The notes below the pieces were generated by a model. That model was not told where the DNA came from. It searched no databases and saw only the letters and a program-made list of their open reading frames with translations. Source: an uncultured Ignavibacteria bacterium (GTDB lineage Bacteria; Bacteroidota; Ignavibacteria; Tepidaquicellales; Tepidaquicellaceae). Taken from it: a stretch of DNA of 64,000 nucleotides. Location of the stretch: the NCBI GenBank assembly GCA_937974175.1, contig CALJIG010000120.1, positions 62,001 through 126,000 of the forward strand. The letters run 5' to 3'. This document shows, one piece after another, positions 9,292 to 17,965 of the stretch (the stretch's first letter is position 1; the number at the start of each line of letters is the position of its first letter). Made by a program: the position numbers and the translations under genes.

Positions 9292-9522
9292 TTTGGGAGA
9301 TTTTAGAATTATCTGCTTTGCGCTGAAGAAGTTTCGGATGAGTGCACAAAGTGTGCACCTTTCGTGCACATTTACAAATTACAAATTCTGCACTTCGAAA
9401 TGCAAAGAGAAATTCTGCAAGTTGCCACAAAATTATGAACTTAATTCCCGGTATATTCAAATTAATAAATTGTTTTTTTCATAATTTAAAAATACCTTTT
9501 CGCACGAAGAAAACCCCGAACT

Positions 9523-10986
9523 TTGAACGAAAAAATTATAAGCATACTCAAAACTTTTACTAAATCTGAAATAAAAGAATTCAAAAAATTTGTTGCATCT
9601 CCTTACTTCAGCCCGGGAAGAGACCTTTCAAAATACTTCGAAGTAATTATTAAATACCATCCCGATTTTGAAATCAGTAAAGAAAAATTTTTAAAAAATT
9701 ATTTCGGCAAGCCTGATGATAAAGACGGGAAGCAATCGAAAATATTGCGGACGCTTAACTCTGATTTCAGTAAACTTCTTGAGGATTATTTGGCGGCAGA
9801 TTCAATGAAAAATATGAAATTTTATTACAACTATCTTTTAATAGAAGGATACTCGCACAGGGGACTTTATACGTTGGGAGAAAAGAAAACAGAAGAGGCA
9901 TTGCTGCTTGAAGAAGAGCTTGATTCGGGATTTATCAGAGAGCTTCAGCTCATTCTGCTAAAGAATGTTTATAGCCATTTTAAAAATCTCACTAATAAAA
10001 ATCATCAAATGTATGACGTTGTTGAAAGCCAGAGTGAGGATTTTATCTCTATGCTTGTAAATATTTCCTCACACTTACTCAACAGCCTCAGAGTTAATTC
10101 TGAAGCATACAATATTAAAAAAAATACTGAGCAGCTCTCTTTGCTGATGAATAATATTGAGCTTGATAAGTTTCTTGAAAATCTGAGGACTGACTACCCG
10201 AACTATAAAAAAATAAAACTTGATATTATTTTACTCTGCACAATCCTAAAAAATAAAAAGTTCGAACATCTGTATATGAAGCTTAATGAAGTATATATGG
10301 ATACATTCGATACTCTCGATGACAGGCATAAAATGAATTACTTTACATCGGTGATGAATTATTACACTTCGAACCAGAGTGAAAAAACAATTCAGCTGAA
10401 GTTTGAGTTTATTAAATTCGGCCTTTCACAGGGACTTTTCCCTTCGGGGGAAATTAAATACGTGAACGCAGGCACTTTTAAAATGTTTATGCTTGCCGGA
10501 CTTCATGCAGGAGATATAAACTGGACTGAATCGTATATAAAAGAATACATCGAAAAAATTAATCCTGACTTTAAAGAAAATATGCTTGCATATTCAAATG
10601 CATATCTTGCTCATTACCGGCAGGAATACCTGAAGTCACTCGATTTTATTGCGCGGTTTAAATTTGAAAATGAAATTTTTACTTATGATATGAAGCTGAT
10701 GCAGCTGAAAAATTACTATGAGCTTATGAAGCAGTCTGAATCGTATCTGGAAAATATCCAATACAGCATCGATGCATTTTCGCATTATTTAAAAGATAAC
10801 AAAAAAGTTTCTGAGTTTTACAGAAGTAACGGGAAGAATTTCCTTGCAGGCTTTAAGCTTCTTGTGAAATGTTCATTAAGTGATACAAGCGATGAAGATA
10901 AACTAAACAATGCATACGCTCTAAAAAAATACATGGAAAGCACTAACAACCTTTGGCTGATAAGTAAAATGAAAGAACTGCTGTGA
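9523..10986 (+). CDS. Uncharacterised ~485-residue helical protein, paralogue 1
   Basis: A 487-residue soluble protein, predicted almost entirely helical, with no signal peptide. The N-terminus (ILKTFTKSEIKEFKKFVASP, YFSPGRDLSKYFEVIIKYHP) matches the start of the proteins at 11003-12457 and 54831-56282, so the three form one family. Later parts contain TPR/superhelix-like spacing of aromatic residues, without a definite repeat call. I do not know its function. The TTG at 9523 is the first start in frame with the paralogues' N-termini and is preceded by CCCCGAAC. It converges with paralogue 2, with only 16 bases between stops. Confidence 0.8.
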   Translation: MNEKIISILKTFTKSEIKEFKKFVASPYFSPGRDLSKYFEVIIKYHPDFEISKEKFLKNYFGKPDDKDGKQSKILRTLNSDFSKLLEDYLAADSMKNMKFYYNYLLIEGYSHRGLYTLGEKKTEEALLLEEELDSGFIRELQLILLKNVYSHFKNLTNKNHQMYDVVESQSEDFISMLVNISSHLLNSLRVNSEAYNIKKNTEQLSLLMNNIELDKFLENLRTDYPNYKKIKLDIILLCTILKNKKFEHLYMKLNEVYMDTFDTLDDRHKMNYFTSVMNYYTSNQSEKTIQLKFEFIKFGLSQGLFPSGEIKYVNAGTFKMFMLAGLHAGDINWTESYIKEYIEKINPDFKENMLAYSNAYLAHYRQEYLKSLDFIARFKFENEIFTYDMKLMQLKNYYELMKQSESYLENIQYSIDAFSHYLKDNKKVSEFYRSNGKNFLAGFKLLVKCSLSDTSDEDKLNNAYALKKYMESTNNLWLISKMKELL

Positions 10987-11002
10987 AGCAGTCAGTTTAA
11001 TT

Positions 11003-12457
11003 TTATCCTGTAATCTCTTCAGCCTTTTTTAAAAGCCAGCCTTTGCCGATTACATTTTGCTTCCCGGCTTTCATATCTTTAAAGCGAAATCCTATATCTT
11101 TTGATTTGCCTGTCAATTTGTATTTCAGAAGAAAAAAATATTTTTCAAGAAAACCGGTGTTAGCGTCTTTATTCATCACAGGTATCTTCTTACCGTTTTT
11201 AATAAACCGTTTCAGCTTATCGTATTCAGCTTCGCATTCTTCTGTCATATCCAGTTCGTAAAGGCATATTAGCTTGTACCGCGATGTGTCTAAACGGTGA
11301 ACGATGTTTACGCTTGAGGATTTTTCAATTATCTCCAGAGCCTTTCTGAAATTTTCTTTTGAAATATAAAGCCTTATCATACCGAGTGAATACTCATCTT
11401 CGCGGACATTTTCCGGGAGATACTTAGTGTAGTTATTCAGAAAATTTTCTACCCAGCTGTATTTTCGCGTTTCAAGTCCGGCAATAATATATTCTCTGAA
11501 CATATTCGCTGGATATGTAGCGACTTTAAAATCATCAAGAAGATTGCTTTTCAGTTTCCTGTCGCAAAGATAAAAAAGATTTGAAAAATATTTATGCTCT
11601 CCTCCGTTTATTTTTATAAGATAGTGGCTCATTAGCATGCGGTAGAATTCAACACGCATATAATCCGGAAATTTATTCTGATGCGCAAAAAATAATTTTT
11701 CAGCCTTCATTGCATATTCTTCGTTGTTATCCATAGATGCGCTTTTGAAAAGATAATATCGTATGACAGGTATAATGAAATACGGCTTTTTCATTTTTTC
11801 TATCTTTGTCATTAAAGCATCGGCATCGGATAGATTTAAAAATTCCAGAAGGGGATTAAACTCGAAATCTATGTTATATGATTTTTGCAGAACAAATTCA
11901 TATCCGTTCCTGTATAAAAAATTCATTGCATCGGCAAGATACAGAAGCGAATGTTCAAAAAAATCATTGAAGAATTCGCGGTTAATTCCCATCGACTGCT
12001 TGAATGATGCTTTATTAAGAGCAGTTGCGTGTGCCATTGCAAGCATCTCAGGCTCATAGCCGAACTTTTCAATTTTCCTATCAGCTCTTCTGAAAACTTC
12101 TTCCAGATTTTTTGCAAGCCCTCTCTCACCCAGTTCATGAGTCAGGAAGTTTTCTTCTGCCAATGGAGATTTTTTAAGAGCAAGATCTATAAGAAATTTC
12201 TCCGAGATTTTCAGAAGCTCCGTCTGCCTGTTATTAATAGTCTGTAATTTGAAACCTGATTTTCCGAATGCTTTGGTAAAAATTTGCTCTATATCTATTT
12301 TCTGAAAAGGCAGCGAAATATTTTTTCTTAACTGTGTTACCAGTGGAAGGTATTTCCTGGGAGATATTACATCGTTTGCTTTGATGAATTTTTCGTAGCT
12401 TACCCATTCATCTTCAGTATAAGATTTTAGCAGGGTAATAAGTTTTATGTTTTTCAT
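11003..12457 (-). CDS. Uncharacterised ~485-residue helical protein, paralogue 2
   Basis: A 484-residue helical, lysine-rich cytoplasmic protein of the same family as 9523-10986 and 54831-56282: LITLLKSYTEDEWVSYEKFI aligns with ILKTFTKSEIKEFKKFV, and the NNRQTELLKISEKFLIDLAL segment (about 75-94) aligns with LRNRMTELSSLIKSFLIQ of the third copy. Sequence identity to the other two is low, so the duplication is old. Function unknown. The ATG is preceded directly by CCCCAAA with no purine-rich ribosome-binding site. It is convergent with paralogue 1, which may cause antisense interaction at the 3' ends. Confidence 0.8.
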   Translation of the reverse strand: MKNIKLITLLKSYTEDEWVSYEKFIKANDVISPRKYLPLVTQLRKNISLPFQKIDIEQIFTKAFGKSGFKLQTINNRQTELLKISEKFLIDLALKKSPLAEENFLTHELGERGLAKNLEEVFRRADRKIEKFGYEPEMLAMAHATALNKASFKQSMGINREFFNDFFEHSLLYLADAMNFLYRNGYEFVLQKSYNIDFEFNPLLEFLNLSDADALMTKIEKMKKPYFIIPVIRYYLFKSASMDNNEEYAMKAEKLFFAHQNKFPDYMRVEFYRMLMSHYLIKINGGEHKYFSNLFYLCDRKLKSNLLDDFKVATYPANMFREYIIAGLETRKYSWVENFLNNYTKYLPENVREDEYSLGMIRLYISKENFRKALEIIEKSSSVNIVHRLDTSRYKLICLYELDMTEECEAEYDKLKRFIKNGKKIPVMNKDANTGFLEKYFFLLKYKLTGKSKDIGFRFKDMKAGKQNVIGKGWLLKKAEEITG

Positions 12458-12655
12458 TTTGGGGTTAAAATGAACGGGATATGCAGTTAAATTATCTAAT
12501 TAAGAAGTGAATTGCACGGCAAGATTTTGGAAGAATAATTTTGGGTAAAAACTGTAAAAAACATCTTTGCAATTATTTAACATATAGGTTAATTTGTCGT
12601 TCACCTAAATTGATAAAAATGTATCATAGCGAAAAAGCTTTACTGTTAGCTTAAA

Positions 12656-12840
12656 TTTAGGGGGGTTGAAAAATTCAGATATTCCAGATTTAGTAAAATC
12701 TTCTCAGCTTTAATTTTACAAGAGGAAAATAGGAGAGGTAGCACGGCGAAAAATTTTATATTTGTTACCCCCTAAAAACAGAAAGATGCGCAGCAATGCG
12801 TATTAAATTCGGACGGAGTTCTTTTGAACTCCGTTTTTAT
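12656..12840 (+). ncRNA. Possible structured non-coding RNA
   Basis: This gene-free stretch ends in a strong plus-strand intrinsic terminator although no plus-strand reading frame precedes it; the gene on the left is transcribed away. TTTAGGGGG (12656-12664) pairs perfectly with CCCCCTAAA (12768-12776), closing about 100 bases that contain a further possible hairpin (GTAAAAT with ATTTTAC, about 12692-12719). A closing helix plus terminator suggests a small RNA of roughly 180-200 bases. It lacks the GGAAGG signature of SRP RNA and I could not match 6S or tmRNA. The class and the exact 5' end are unknown. Confidence 0.35.
12813..12840 (+). terminator. Strong orphan plus-strand terminator
   Basis: ACGGAGTTC (12813-12821) and GAACTCCGT (12826-12834) form a perfect nine-base-pair stem with a TTTT loop, followed by TTTTTATTTATT. 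No plus-strand protein gene lies upstream, which points to a non-coding transcript. Confidence 0.85.
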
Positions 12841-13229
12841 TTATTGCAGGAAAAAGAAAACGTTTTTTATACGCACCAGAATTTTATCAGCTTTTTTCTT
12901 CGTGTCTGAATCCTTCACAAGTCTGGGAATGAAATTAAGGATTAAATAATTGAAATCTCCTCTTACTACTTTTTTAGCAGGCATATTTACTTTCAGTTTT
13001 AATTGTAATAAAGTTTGTAAAGATATAATTATTCTGTTTACCTTGCAAAAAGAAATAGAGAGCAAATCCCCTTAAATCCCGCCAAAATACCAATTTAAAA
13101 CCAATATAAACAATTACTTGTATGCAAAATTCTTCATGCCGTGTTGTTTGTATTCTTCTGTCAAGCAAAATAAAAAAATATTTACCTATTAGTAGTAATA
13201 GGTTCAATATGGTTTTATTGCAGGAAAAA
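12841..13229. repeat. 15-bp direct repeats bracketing ~360 bp
   Basis: TTATTGCAGGAAAAA occurs perfectly at 12841-12855 and again at 13215-13229. The 359 bases between hold no convincing gene (one 47-codon minus-strand frame starting MPAKKVVRGDF is possible but unsupported) and one copy of the repeat module at 13168-13202. The arrangement could be a target-site duplication around a small non-autonomous insertion, or a recombination remnant. Confidence 0.5.
13168..13202. repeat. Dispersed palindromic repeat module, copy A
   Basis: AAATAAAAAAAT followed by ACCTATTAGTAGTAATAGG, whose arms CCTATTA and TAATAGG are inverted repeats. The same two blocks occur at 62323-62355 with a slightly different spacer. 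A third shared block, two CCGTCAA-type half repeats (13428-13446 and 62516-62534), follows each copy, so this is a composite intergenic repeat family. Confidence 0.6.
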
Positions 13230-13299
13230 TCTGCTTAAATTCATTCTGCGCTAATTGCGTTGGGTTTATTATTACGGTGCATTATTATTATTTCTTGCC

Positions 13300-13323
13300 G
13301 TTGTTGGTCTCCTGACCAACAAC
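13300..13323. repeat. Perfect 10-bp inverted repeat
   Basis: GTTGTTGGTC (13300-13309) and GACCAACAAC (13314-13323) pair perfectly around TCCT. There is no T-tract, so it is not a usual terminator. It lies in the gene-poor stretch between 12.5 and 13.5 kb and could belong to a small palindromic intergenic element. Confidence 0.6.
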
Positions 13324-13349
13324 CACAAGGATATGAAATGTATGAAAAG

Positions 13350-13384
13350 AAAATCCGACATAAAGCAATTCAATGTCGGATTTT
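13350..13384. repeat. Perfect 12-bp inverted repeat
   Basis: AAAATCCGACAT (13350-13361) and ATGTCGGATTTT (13373-13384) form a perfect stem with an 11-base loop. The A/T flanks make it a possible bidirectional terminator, but no adjacent gene ends here. It lies 27 bases after the preceding inverted repeat. Confidence 0.6.
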
Positions 13385-13462
13385 ATGGAAGTAGCGGAAT
13401 TGAAAAAACAGTATTTATTTTTGAAAACCCGTCAAAAATCCGTCAAGATGAATAAAAAAAAT

Positions 13463-13487
13463 GCCGGTACAGAAAACCTGCACCGGC
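13463..13487 (-). terminator. Terminator of the M13 peptidase gene
   Basis: GCCGGT...CAG pairs with CTG...ACCGGC with one A/C mismatch. On the minus strand the stem is followed by eight T. It lies 43 bases past the stop of the peptidase gene. Confidence 0.8.
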
Positions 13488-13529
13488 AAAAAATGTGACA
13501 ATAATGTGACTATAATTCAATAGCTTAAA

Positions 13530-15563
13530 TTACCAGATGACGACTCTTTCGTCTCCATCTCTCCACATTGGTTCGCCTTCTTTAATATTGAAGGTCTGGA
13601 AGAACTCGTCGATATTGCTTAACGGACCATTGACTCTGAATCGTTCAGGAGCATGTTCATCTGTCATTATCTGCCGCTTCTGCGCTTCAAGGCGTTTGTC
13701 AACCATCCATGCATAAGCGTAGCCAAGGAAGAAACGCTGCATAGGTGTAAGCCCGGCAATTTTGATATTCTCTTTGTACTGTTTAGTTTTTTTAAAAGCC
13801 TCGATTCCCATAACTACACCGCCAAGGTCAGCTATGTTTTCGCCCTGAGTGTTTTCGCCGTTAACGTTGAGGTCGGCGATTTTATACTGATTAAACTGCT
13901 CGACAATTTTTTTTGTCTTTTCAGTGAACTTTGCTCTGTCTTCTTTAGTCCACCATTCGTTGAGGTTGCCGAACTCATCGTACTTGCTGCCCTGGTCATC
14001 GAAGCCGTGAGTGATTTCATGCCCGAATGTAGAGCCGCCGATAATGCCGTAAAGCACGGCGTCATCGGGAAGTCTGCCTTCGAATCCGGGTACTATAATA
14101 TTGCAGGCCGGTACGCAGATCTCATTGTTAGTCGGGCTGTAATAAGCGTTGTATGTTTGCGGAGTCATGCCCCATTCAGTTCTGTCAACGGGCTTGCCGT
14201 ACTTGTTTATTCTGTAGTTGTATCTCCACTCGATTACATTTTTAACGTTCTTTGCATAGGAGCTGCGGTCAATCTGGATAGAACTTAAATCTTTCCATTT
14301 ATCGGGATAGCCGACTTTCATATAGACCTTGCTCAGTTTTTTCAGGGCTTTCTTTTTCGTTGCTTCGCTCATCCAGTCTAGCTTCTTTATTCTTTCGCCG
14401 TAAACTGCTTTGATGTTGTTGCCGATTTCAAGAAGCTTTTCTTTCGTTCCGGCAGGAAGATATTCGGCAACGTAAACCTGACCTATGAGTTCACCAAGAG
14501 AACCGTTCGTCTGGTCAACAATTTTTTTCCATCTTGGTTTTTGTTCGGGAACGCCTTCAAGGACTTTATAGTAGAATTCAAAATTCTGGTCAACGAAAGG
14601 CTTGCTTAGGTAATCTGAGTATGTGTTAATTAAATTCCATCTGAGATATGTCTTCCATTCTTCGATGGAAAAATTCTTCAGTGATTTTTCAAAGCCCGTG
14701 AAGAATTCCGGCTGTCCTACGATAACTGTATCGGGATTTGAAATTCCAAGGTTGCCTATGACTTCTACCCATGAAACTGATGGCGTAAGCTGATTGAATT
14801 TATCGACGGACATTTTATTGTAGTTGTGCTCAGGGTCGCGAAGGTCTTCCATCTTGCGGCTGTCAGTTGCAAACTGAGTTTCCATTTTCATTACGATAGC
14901 TGCGTTACCGGCTGCCGTTTTATCATCATTACCCATTAGTTTGAACATTGCAGTCAGGTGATTTGTATACTGGTTTCTTATTGTAACATTGCCTTCATCG
15001 GTGGAAAGGTAATATTCGCGTTCGCCTAAGCCAAGTCCGCCCTGGCCGAAATTGATAGCATACTTCTCGCTGTTCTTTTCATCCTGGCCTAGGTAAAAAG
15101 AAAATCCCGGGTCAACTGAGATTTTTCTTAGATAAGCCATTACGTTGAGCAGGCTTTTAATATCGGTGATAGCGTTAATTTTATCGAAGTCTTCTTTAAG
15201 CGGTTCCATTCCGAGCTTTTCAATATTATCGGTATCCATACCGCTGAAATAGAAGTCGCCGATTTTTTGTTTATTGCTTCCCATAGGAGCGTTAACATCT
15301 TCGGCGGATAGCTCGCATATTCTTTTTATCTGGGCATTAACTGTATCGCTTATTAAATCCCATAACCCGTTTGTTGTTTCCGAAGCAGGTATAGGATTAT
15401 TTTTAAACCAGGTTCCGTTAGCATATTTGAAAAAATCTGTTCCCGGCTTAACGGAAAAATCTCTGTTTACGTTCAAGGGGTCTGCCTGCTGCGCTGAAAC
15501 AATTGAACAGGAAACAAACAGGATTAAAGCCAGTAAGGGGTAAAAAAATTTGTATGATTTCAT
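13530..15563 (-). CDS. M13 family (neprilysin/PepO-like) zinc endopeptidase
   Basis: A 677-residue exported metallopeptidase. The signal peptide (about 1-25) contains LFVSC, so a lipoprotein form is possible. The N-terminal Peptidase_M13_N region is followed by the catalytic domain with the zinc motif HEITH at 515-519, the third zinc ligand Glu575 in ENIADLGG, the NAYYSP substrate-binding segment and the C-terminal RVNGPLSN, PMWR and W ending typical of the family. Length and order match bacterial PepO proteins. It is expected to cleave oligopeptides outside the cytoplasm. It has its own terminator and no linked genes on the strand. Confidence 0.95.
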   Translation of the reverse strand: MKSYKFFYPLLALILFVSCSIVSAQQADPLNVNRDFSVKPGTDFFKYANGTWFKNNPIPASETTNGLWDLISDTVNAQIKRICELSAEDVNAPMGSNKQKIGDFYFSGMDTDNIEKLGMEPLKEDFDKINAITDIKSLLNVMAYLRKISVDPGFSFYLGQDEKNSEKYAINFGQGGLGLGEREYYLSTDEGNVTIRNQYTNHLTAMFKLMGNDDKTAAGNAAIVMKMETQFATDSRKMEDLRDPEHNYNKMSVDKFNQLTPSVSWVEVIGNLGISNPDTVIVGQPEFFTGFEKSLKNFSIEEWKTYLRWNLINTYSDYLSKPFVDQNFEFYYKVLEGVPEQKPRWKKIVDQTNGSLGELIGQVYVAEYLPAGTKEKLLEIGNNIKAVYGERIKKLDWMSEATKKKALKKLSKVYMKVGYPDKWKDLSSIQIDRSSYAKNVKNVIEWRYNYRINKYGKPVDRTEWGMTPQTYNAYYSPTNNEICVPACNIIVPGFEGRLPDDAVLYGIIGGSTFGHEITHGFDDQGSKYDEFGNLNEWWTKEDRAKFTEKTKKIVEQFNQYKIADLNVNGENTQGENIADLGGVVMGIEAFKKTKQYKENIKIAGLTPMQRFFLGYAYAWMVDKRLEAQKRQIMTDEHAPERFRVNGPLSNIDEFFQTFNIKEGEPMWRDGDERVVIW

Positions 15564-15616
15564 AAAAAATTAGGTTGTCAAAAAATACGTATTATATTGG
15601 TAAAAGTTTAAGGATG

Positions 15617-15958
15617 CTAATCAATGCTTTCTATTTTGTCAATGAAAACATTTACAAGCTTATATGTTTCTGAATGAGATAAAATTTCAGTCCATGATTT
15701 AGATAGAAATGTATATAGAGACTTGAGTTTTAAATTTCCAATTTTTAAATGAATAACTTTAGGAGGGGGATCATTAAATAAAATTCGATTAGAGAAATCT
15801 TTATCTTTTGTTATAATGATAAGGCTTTTCTCCTTAGCATAATTCCATATATCATCATCGTTCATGTTTAAATTTATATCACCAATATGAATGTACTCTT
15901 CTCGGTTACTCCATAGTGAAAAATAGTAAGGCAGGTTTGCATCAATAATATACTTCAT
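15617..15958 (-). CDS. DUF5615 PIN-like toxin
   Basis: A 113-residue protein with the PIN-like pattern of DUF5615 toxins: an N-terminal strand with acidic residue (YIIDANLP, Asp5), HIGDINLN, a DDDIWNYAKE helix and the ITKDKDFSNR motif about residues 50-59. Family knowledge: these proteins are paired with DUF433 antitoxins and are predicted ribonucleases. Its ATG overlaps the stop of the upstream antitoxin by one base (TAATG), so the two are translationally coupled. Activity is inferred. Confidence 0.85.
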   Translation of the reverse strand: MKYIIDANLPYYFSLWSNREEYIHIGDINLNMNDDDIWNYAKEKSLIIITKDKDFSNRILFNDPPPKVIHLKIGNLKLKSLYTFLSKSWTEILSHSETYKLVNVFIDKIESID

Positions 15959-16194
15959 TATGCACTTAATTCTGTAATGGAATAATTATTTCCCATTAAC
16001 ATAGCAGCAAATTTGATGCATTCATTAATATCTTCTTTTTCAAGAGATGGGTATTGGGATAAAATTTCTTCAGCACTATCTCCTGCACTTAAAAATTCAA
16101 GAATTGTCTGTACAGTTATTCTCATACCTCTAATAGTCGGTTTTCCGTCCATGAGGTTTTCATCAATGGTTATTCTTTCAGTAATGTATTTCAT
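15958..16194 (-). CDS. DUF433 antitoxin
   Basis: A 78-residue DUF433 protein with the family signature DGKPTIRGMRITVQTILEFL (about 16-35), SAEEIL, and YPSLEKEDINECIKFA. DUF433 proteins have a helix-turn-helix-like fold and are the usual partners of DUF5615 toxins, neutralising them and probably repressing the operon. It precedes its toxin with a one-base overlap. It resembles the antitoxin at 18968-19204 on the opposite strand, so the two modules are paralogous. Confidence 0.88.
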   Translation of the reverse strand: MKYITERITIDENLMDGKPTIRGMRITVQTILEFLSAGDSAEEILSQYPSLEKEDINECIKFAAMLMGNNYSITELSA

Positions 16195-16227
16195 AAGTTT
16201 AAATTATTCAAGATAACATATAAACAA

Positions 16228-16248
16228 AAGGCGATTTATCATCGCCTT
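16228..16248 (-). terminator. Terminator of the aldehyde dehydrogenase gene
   Basis: AAGGCGAT (16228-16235) pairs with ATCGCCTT (16241-16248) around a five-base loop. The minus strand continues TTTGTTTAT. It lies 36 bases after the stop at 16285. Confidence 0.8.
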
Positions 16249-16284
16249 CTATTTTACCTTATACTTTATACTTGCTGCTTGATA

Positions 16285-17799
16285 CTAGTAATTATCTATC
16301 TGTGCTCTTTGTAATTTACCTGAGTAATCTATATAGACGGCTTTCCATTCTGTATAGAAATCATAGACCGTCCATCCGCCTTCACGGTGTCCGTTGCCTG
16401 TAGCTTTCACTCCGCCGAAAGGCATGTGTGCTTCTGCACCGATAGTTGCGCCGTTGATGTAAGTAATCCCTGCCTGAATATCTCTAACGGCAGTAAACGC
16501 ATCGTTAACATTATTTGTAAATATACTTGATGATAATCCGTATTGTGTATTGTTTAAGATGTCGATTGCATTTTCAAGCGAATCGCATTTAAGCACTGCA
16601 AGCACAGGACCGAAGACTTCTTCCTTCGCAATTCTCATTTCAGGAGTAACTCCTGTGAAAATTGTCGGCTTGTAGAACCAGCCTTTTGACAGGTCGCCCT
16701 CTTTTGCATAATCGCCGCCGAGAGCAAGTGTTGCTTTATCTTCGTCTCTGGCAATCTTTACATAGTTGTTTACTGTTTCTCTTTGTGATTCGCTTACGCA
16801 AGGACCGACATCTACACCTTTATCATTGCCGTAACCGAGTCTTAACTTCGAAGCTTTTTCAACTAACTTTTTAACAAAGTCATCATGGATATCTTTGTGA
16901 AGTATTAAGCGTGAAGTAGCTGTGCAGCGCTGACCTGTTGTTCCAAATGCTCCCCATAGGACAGCTTCGATAGCCAAATCTATGCTGGCATCTGCCATTA
17001 CGATTTGTGCATTTTTTCCGCCAAGCTCCAATGAAACTCTCTTTAGTTCTTTACCGGCTACTTCATTGATTCTTTTACCGACTGCAGTTGAGCCTGTGAA
17101 AGAAATCAAATCAACATCAGGATGGTTTGTAATTGCTTCACCAACGATTCTTCCTTTTCCGTGAACGATATTTATAACGCCCGGAATATAATCTTTGCCA
17201 AGCTCTTGTCTCATTGCTGCATCTATTATCTCAACAAGAATTGCTGCTGTCTTCGGAGTAAGTTCTGCCGGTTTGAATACACATGTATTTCCGCAGACCA
17301 AAGCAGGAAACATTTTCCATGTCGGGATTGCCATTGGGAAATTCCATGGAGTTATAAATCCGCCAACGCCGATAGGTACTCTGAAGCTTAAATTCATTTT
17401 ATTAGGTAGCTCGCTTGGAGCGTTCATTCCGAAAAGTCGTCTGCCTTCTGATGCAGCATAGTAAGCGGTATCGATTCCTTCCTGCACATCACCTTTTGTT
17501 TCGGCAAATACTTTTCCCATTTCACGTGTCATTTCGTGTGCGATTTCATCTTTTCTTTCAAGCATCATATCGCCTACGATTTTTAATACGTCACCGCGTT
17601 TAGGGGCAGGAACAAGTCGCCATTTTTTGAAAGCTTCTTTAGCTGCTGCAACTGCTTCGTTCACATCCTTTTCCGATGATGAAGGAAATATGCCGATTAA
17701 ATCGTCGTTCCAGTTTGCAGGATTTCTGTTTTCAAATGTATTGCCGGATTCTGAATCTTTCCAGACTCCGTTTATTAAATTCTGAAATTTTTGTGACAT
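16285..17799 (-). CDS. NAD(P)-dependent aldehyde dehydrogenase
   Basis: A 504-residue ALDH-superfamily enzyme oxidising an aldehyde to its acid in the cytoplasm. Catalytic residues are visible: Asn153 in PWNFP, Glu258 in LELGG, and nucleophile Cys292 in TTGQRCTATSR. The RVPIGVGGFITPWNFP, PTWKMFPALVCGNT and GQRCTATSR segments resemble the 2-oxoglutarate-semialdehyde and aminoadipate-semialdehyde dehydrogenase groups, but the C-terminus (IGAEAHMPFGGVKATGNG) does not settle the substrate. It is a single gene between two toxin-antitoxin modules, with its own terminator. Confidence 0.92.
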   Translation of the reverse strand: MSQKFQNLINGVWKDSESGNTFENRNPANWNDDLIGIFPSSSEKDVNEAVAAAKEAFKKWRLVPAPKRGDVLKIVGDMMLERKDEIAHEMTREMGKVFAETKGDVQEGIDTAYYAASEGRRLFGMNAPSELPNKMNLSFRVPIGVGGFITPWNFPMAIPTWKMFPALVCGNTCVFKPAELTPKTAAILVEIIDAAMRQELGKDYIPGVINIVHGKGRIVGEAITNHPDVDLISFTGSTAVGKRINEVAGKELKRVSLELGGKNAQIVMADASIDLAIEAVLWGAFGTTGQRCTATSRLILHKDIHDDFVKKLVEKASKLRLGYGNDKGVDVGPCVSESQRETVNNYVKIARDEDKATLALGGDYAKEGDLSKGWFYKPTIFTGVTPEMRIAKEEVFGPVLAVLKCDSLENAIDILNNTQYGLSSSIFTNNVNDAFTAVRDIQAGITYINGATIGAEAHMPFGGVKATGNGHREGGWTVYDFYTEWKAVYIDYSGKLQRAQIDNY

Positions 17800-17965
17800 G
17801 ATATTATTTAGTTATTCTGATTATTTTGTATAAAATTGGTATTTTGTAAAATAGCTAAATTGATTTCGGGAATAAATGCACTATTCTTACATCAAAGACT
17901 TTAGACAGAACAACTTTTACGGCTTAGAAATTGTTAGTTATACTACTTAGAGAAATATAAAACAT

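Noticed and set aside
12656..12776. SRP (4.5S) RNA
   Set aside because: The G-run/C-run closing helix is similar, but the conserved GGAAGG apical motif is absent.
12841..13065. A 74-codon minus-strand frame (internal start MPAKKVVRGDF)
   Set aside because: No recognisable domain, no ribosome-binding site, begins inside the repeat-bracketed block; kept only as a remote possibility in the feature text.
13255..13455. A 66-codon plus-strand frame with a hydrophobic start
   Set aside because: It spans two perfect inverted repeats and part of a dispersed repeat module, has no ribosome-binding site and no protein-like second half; better explained as repeat DNA.
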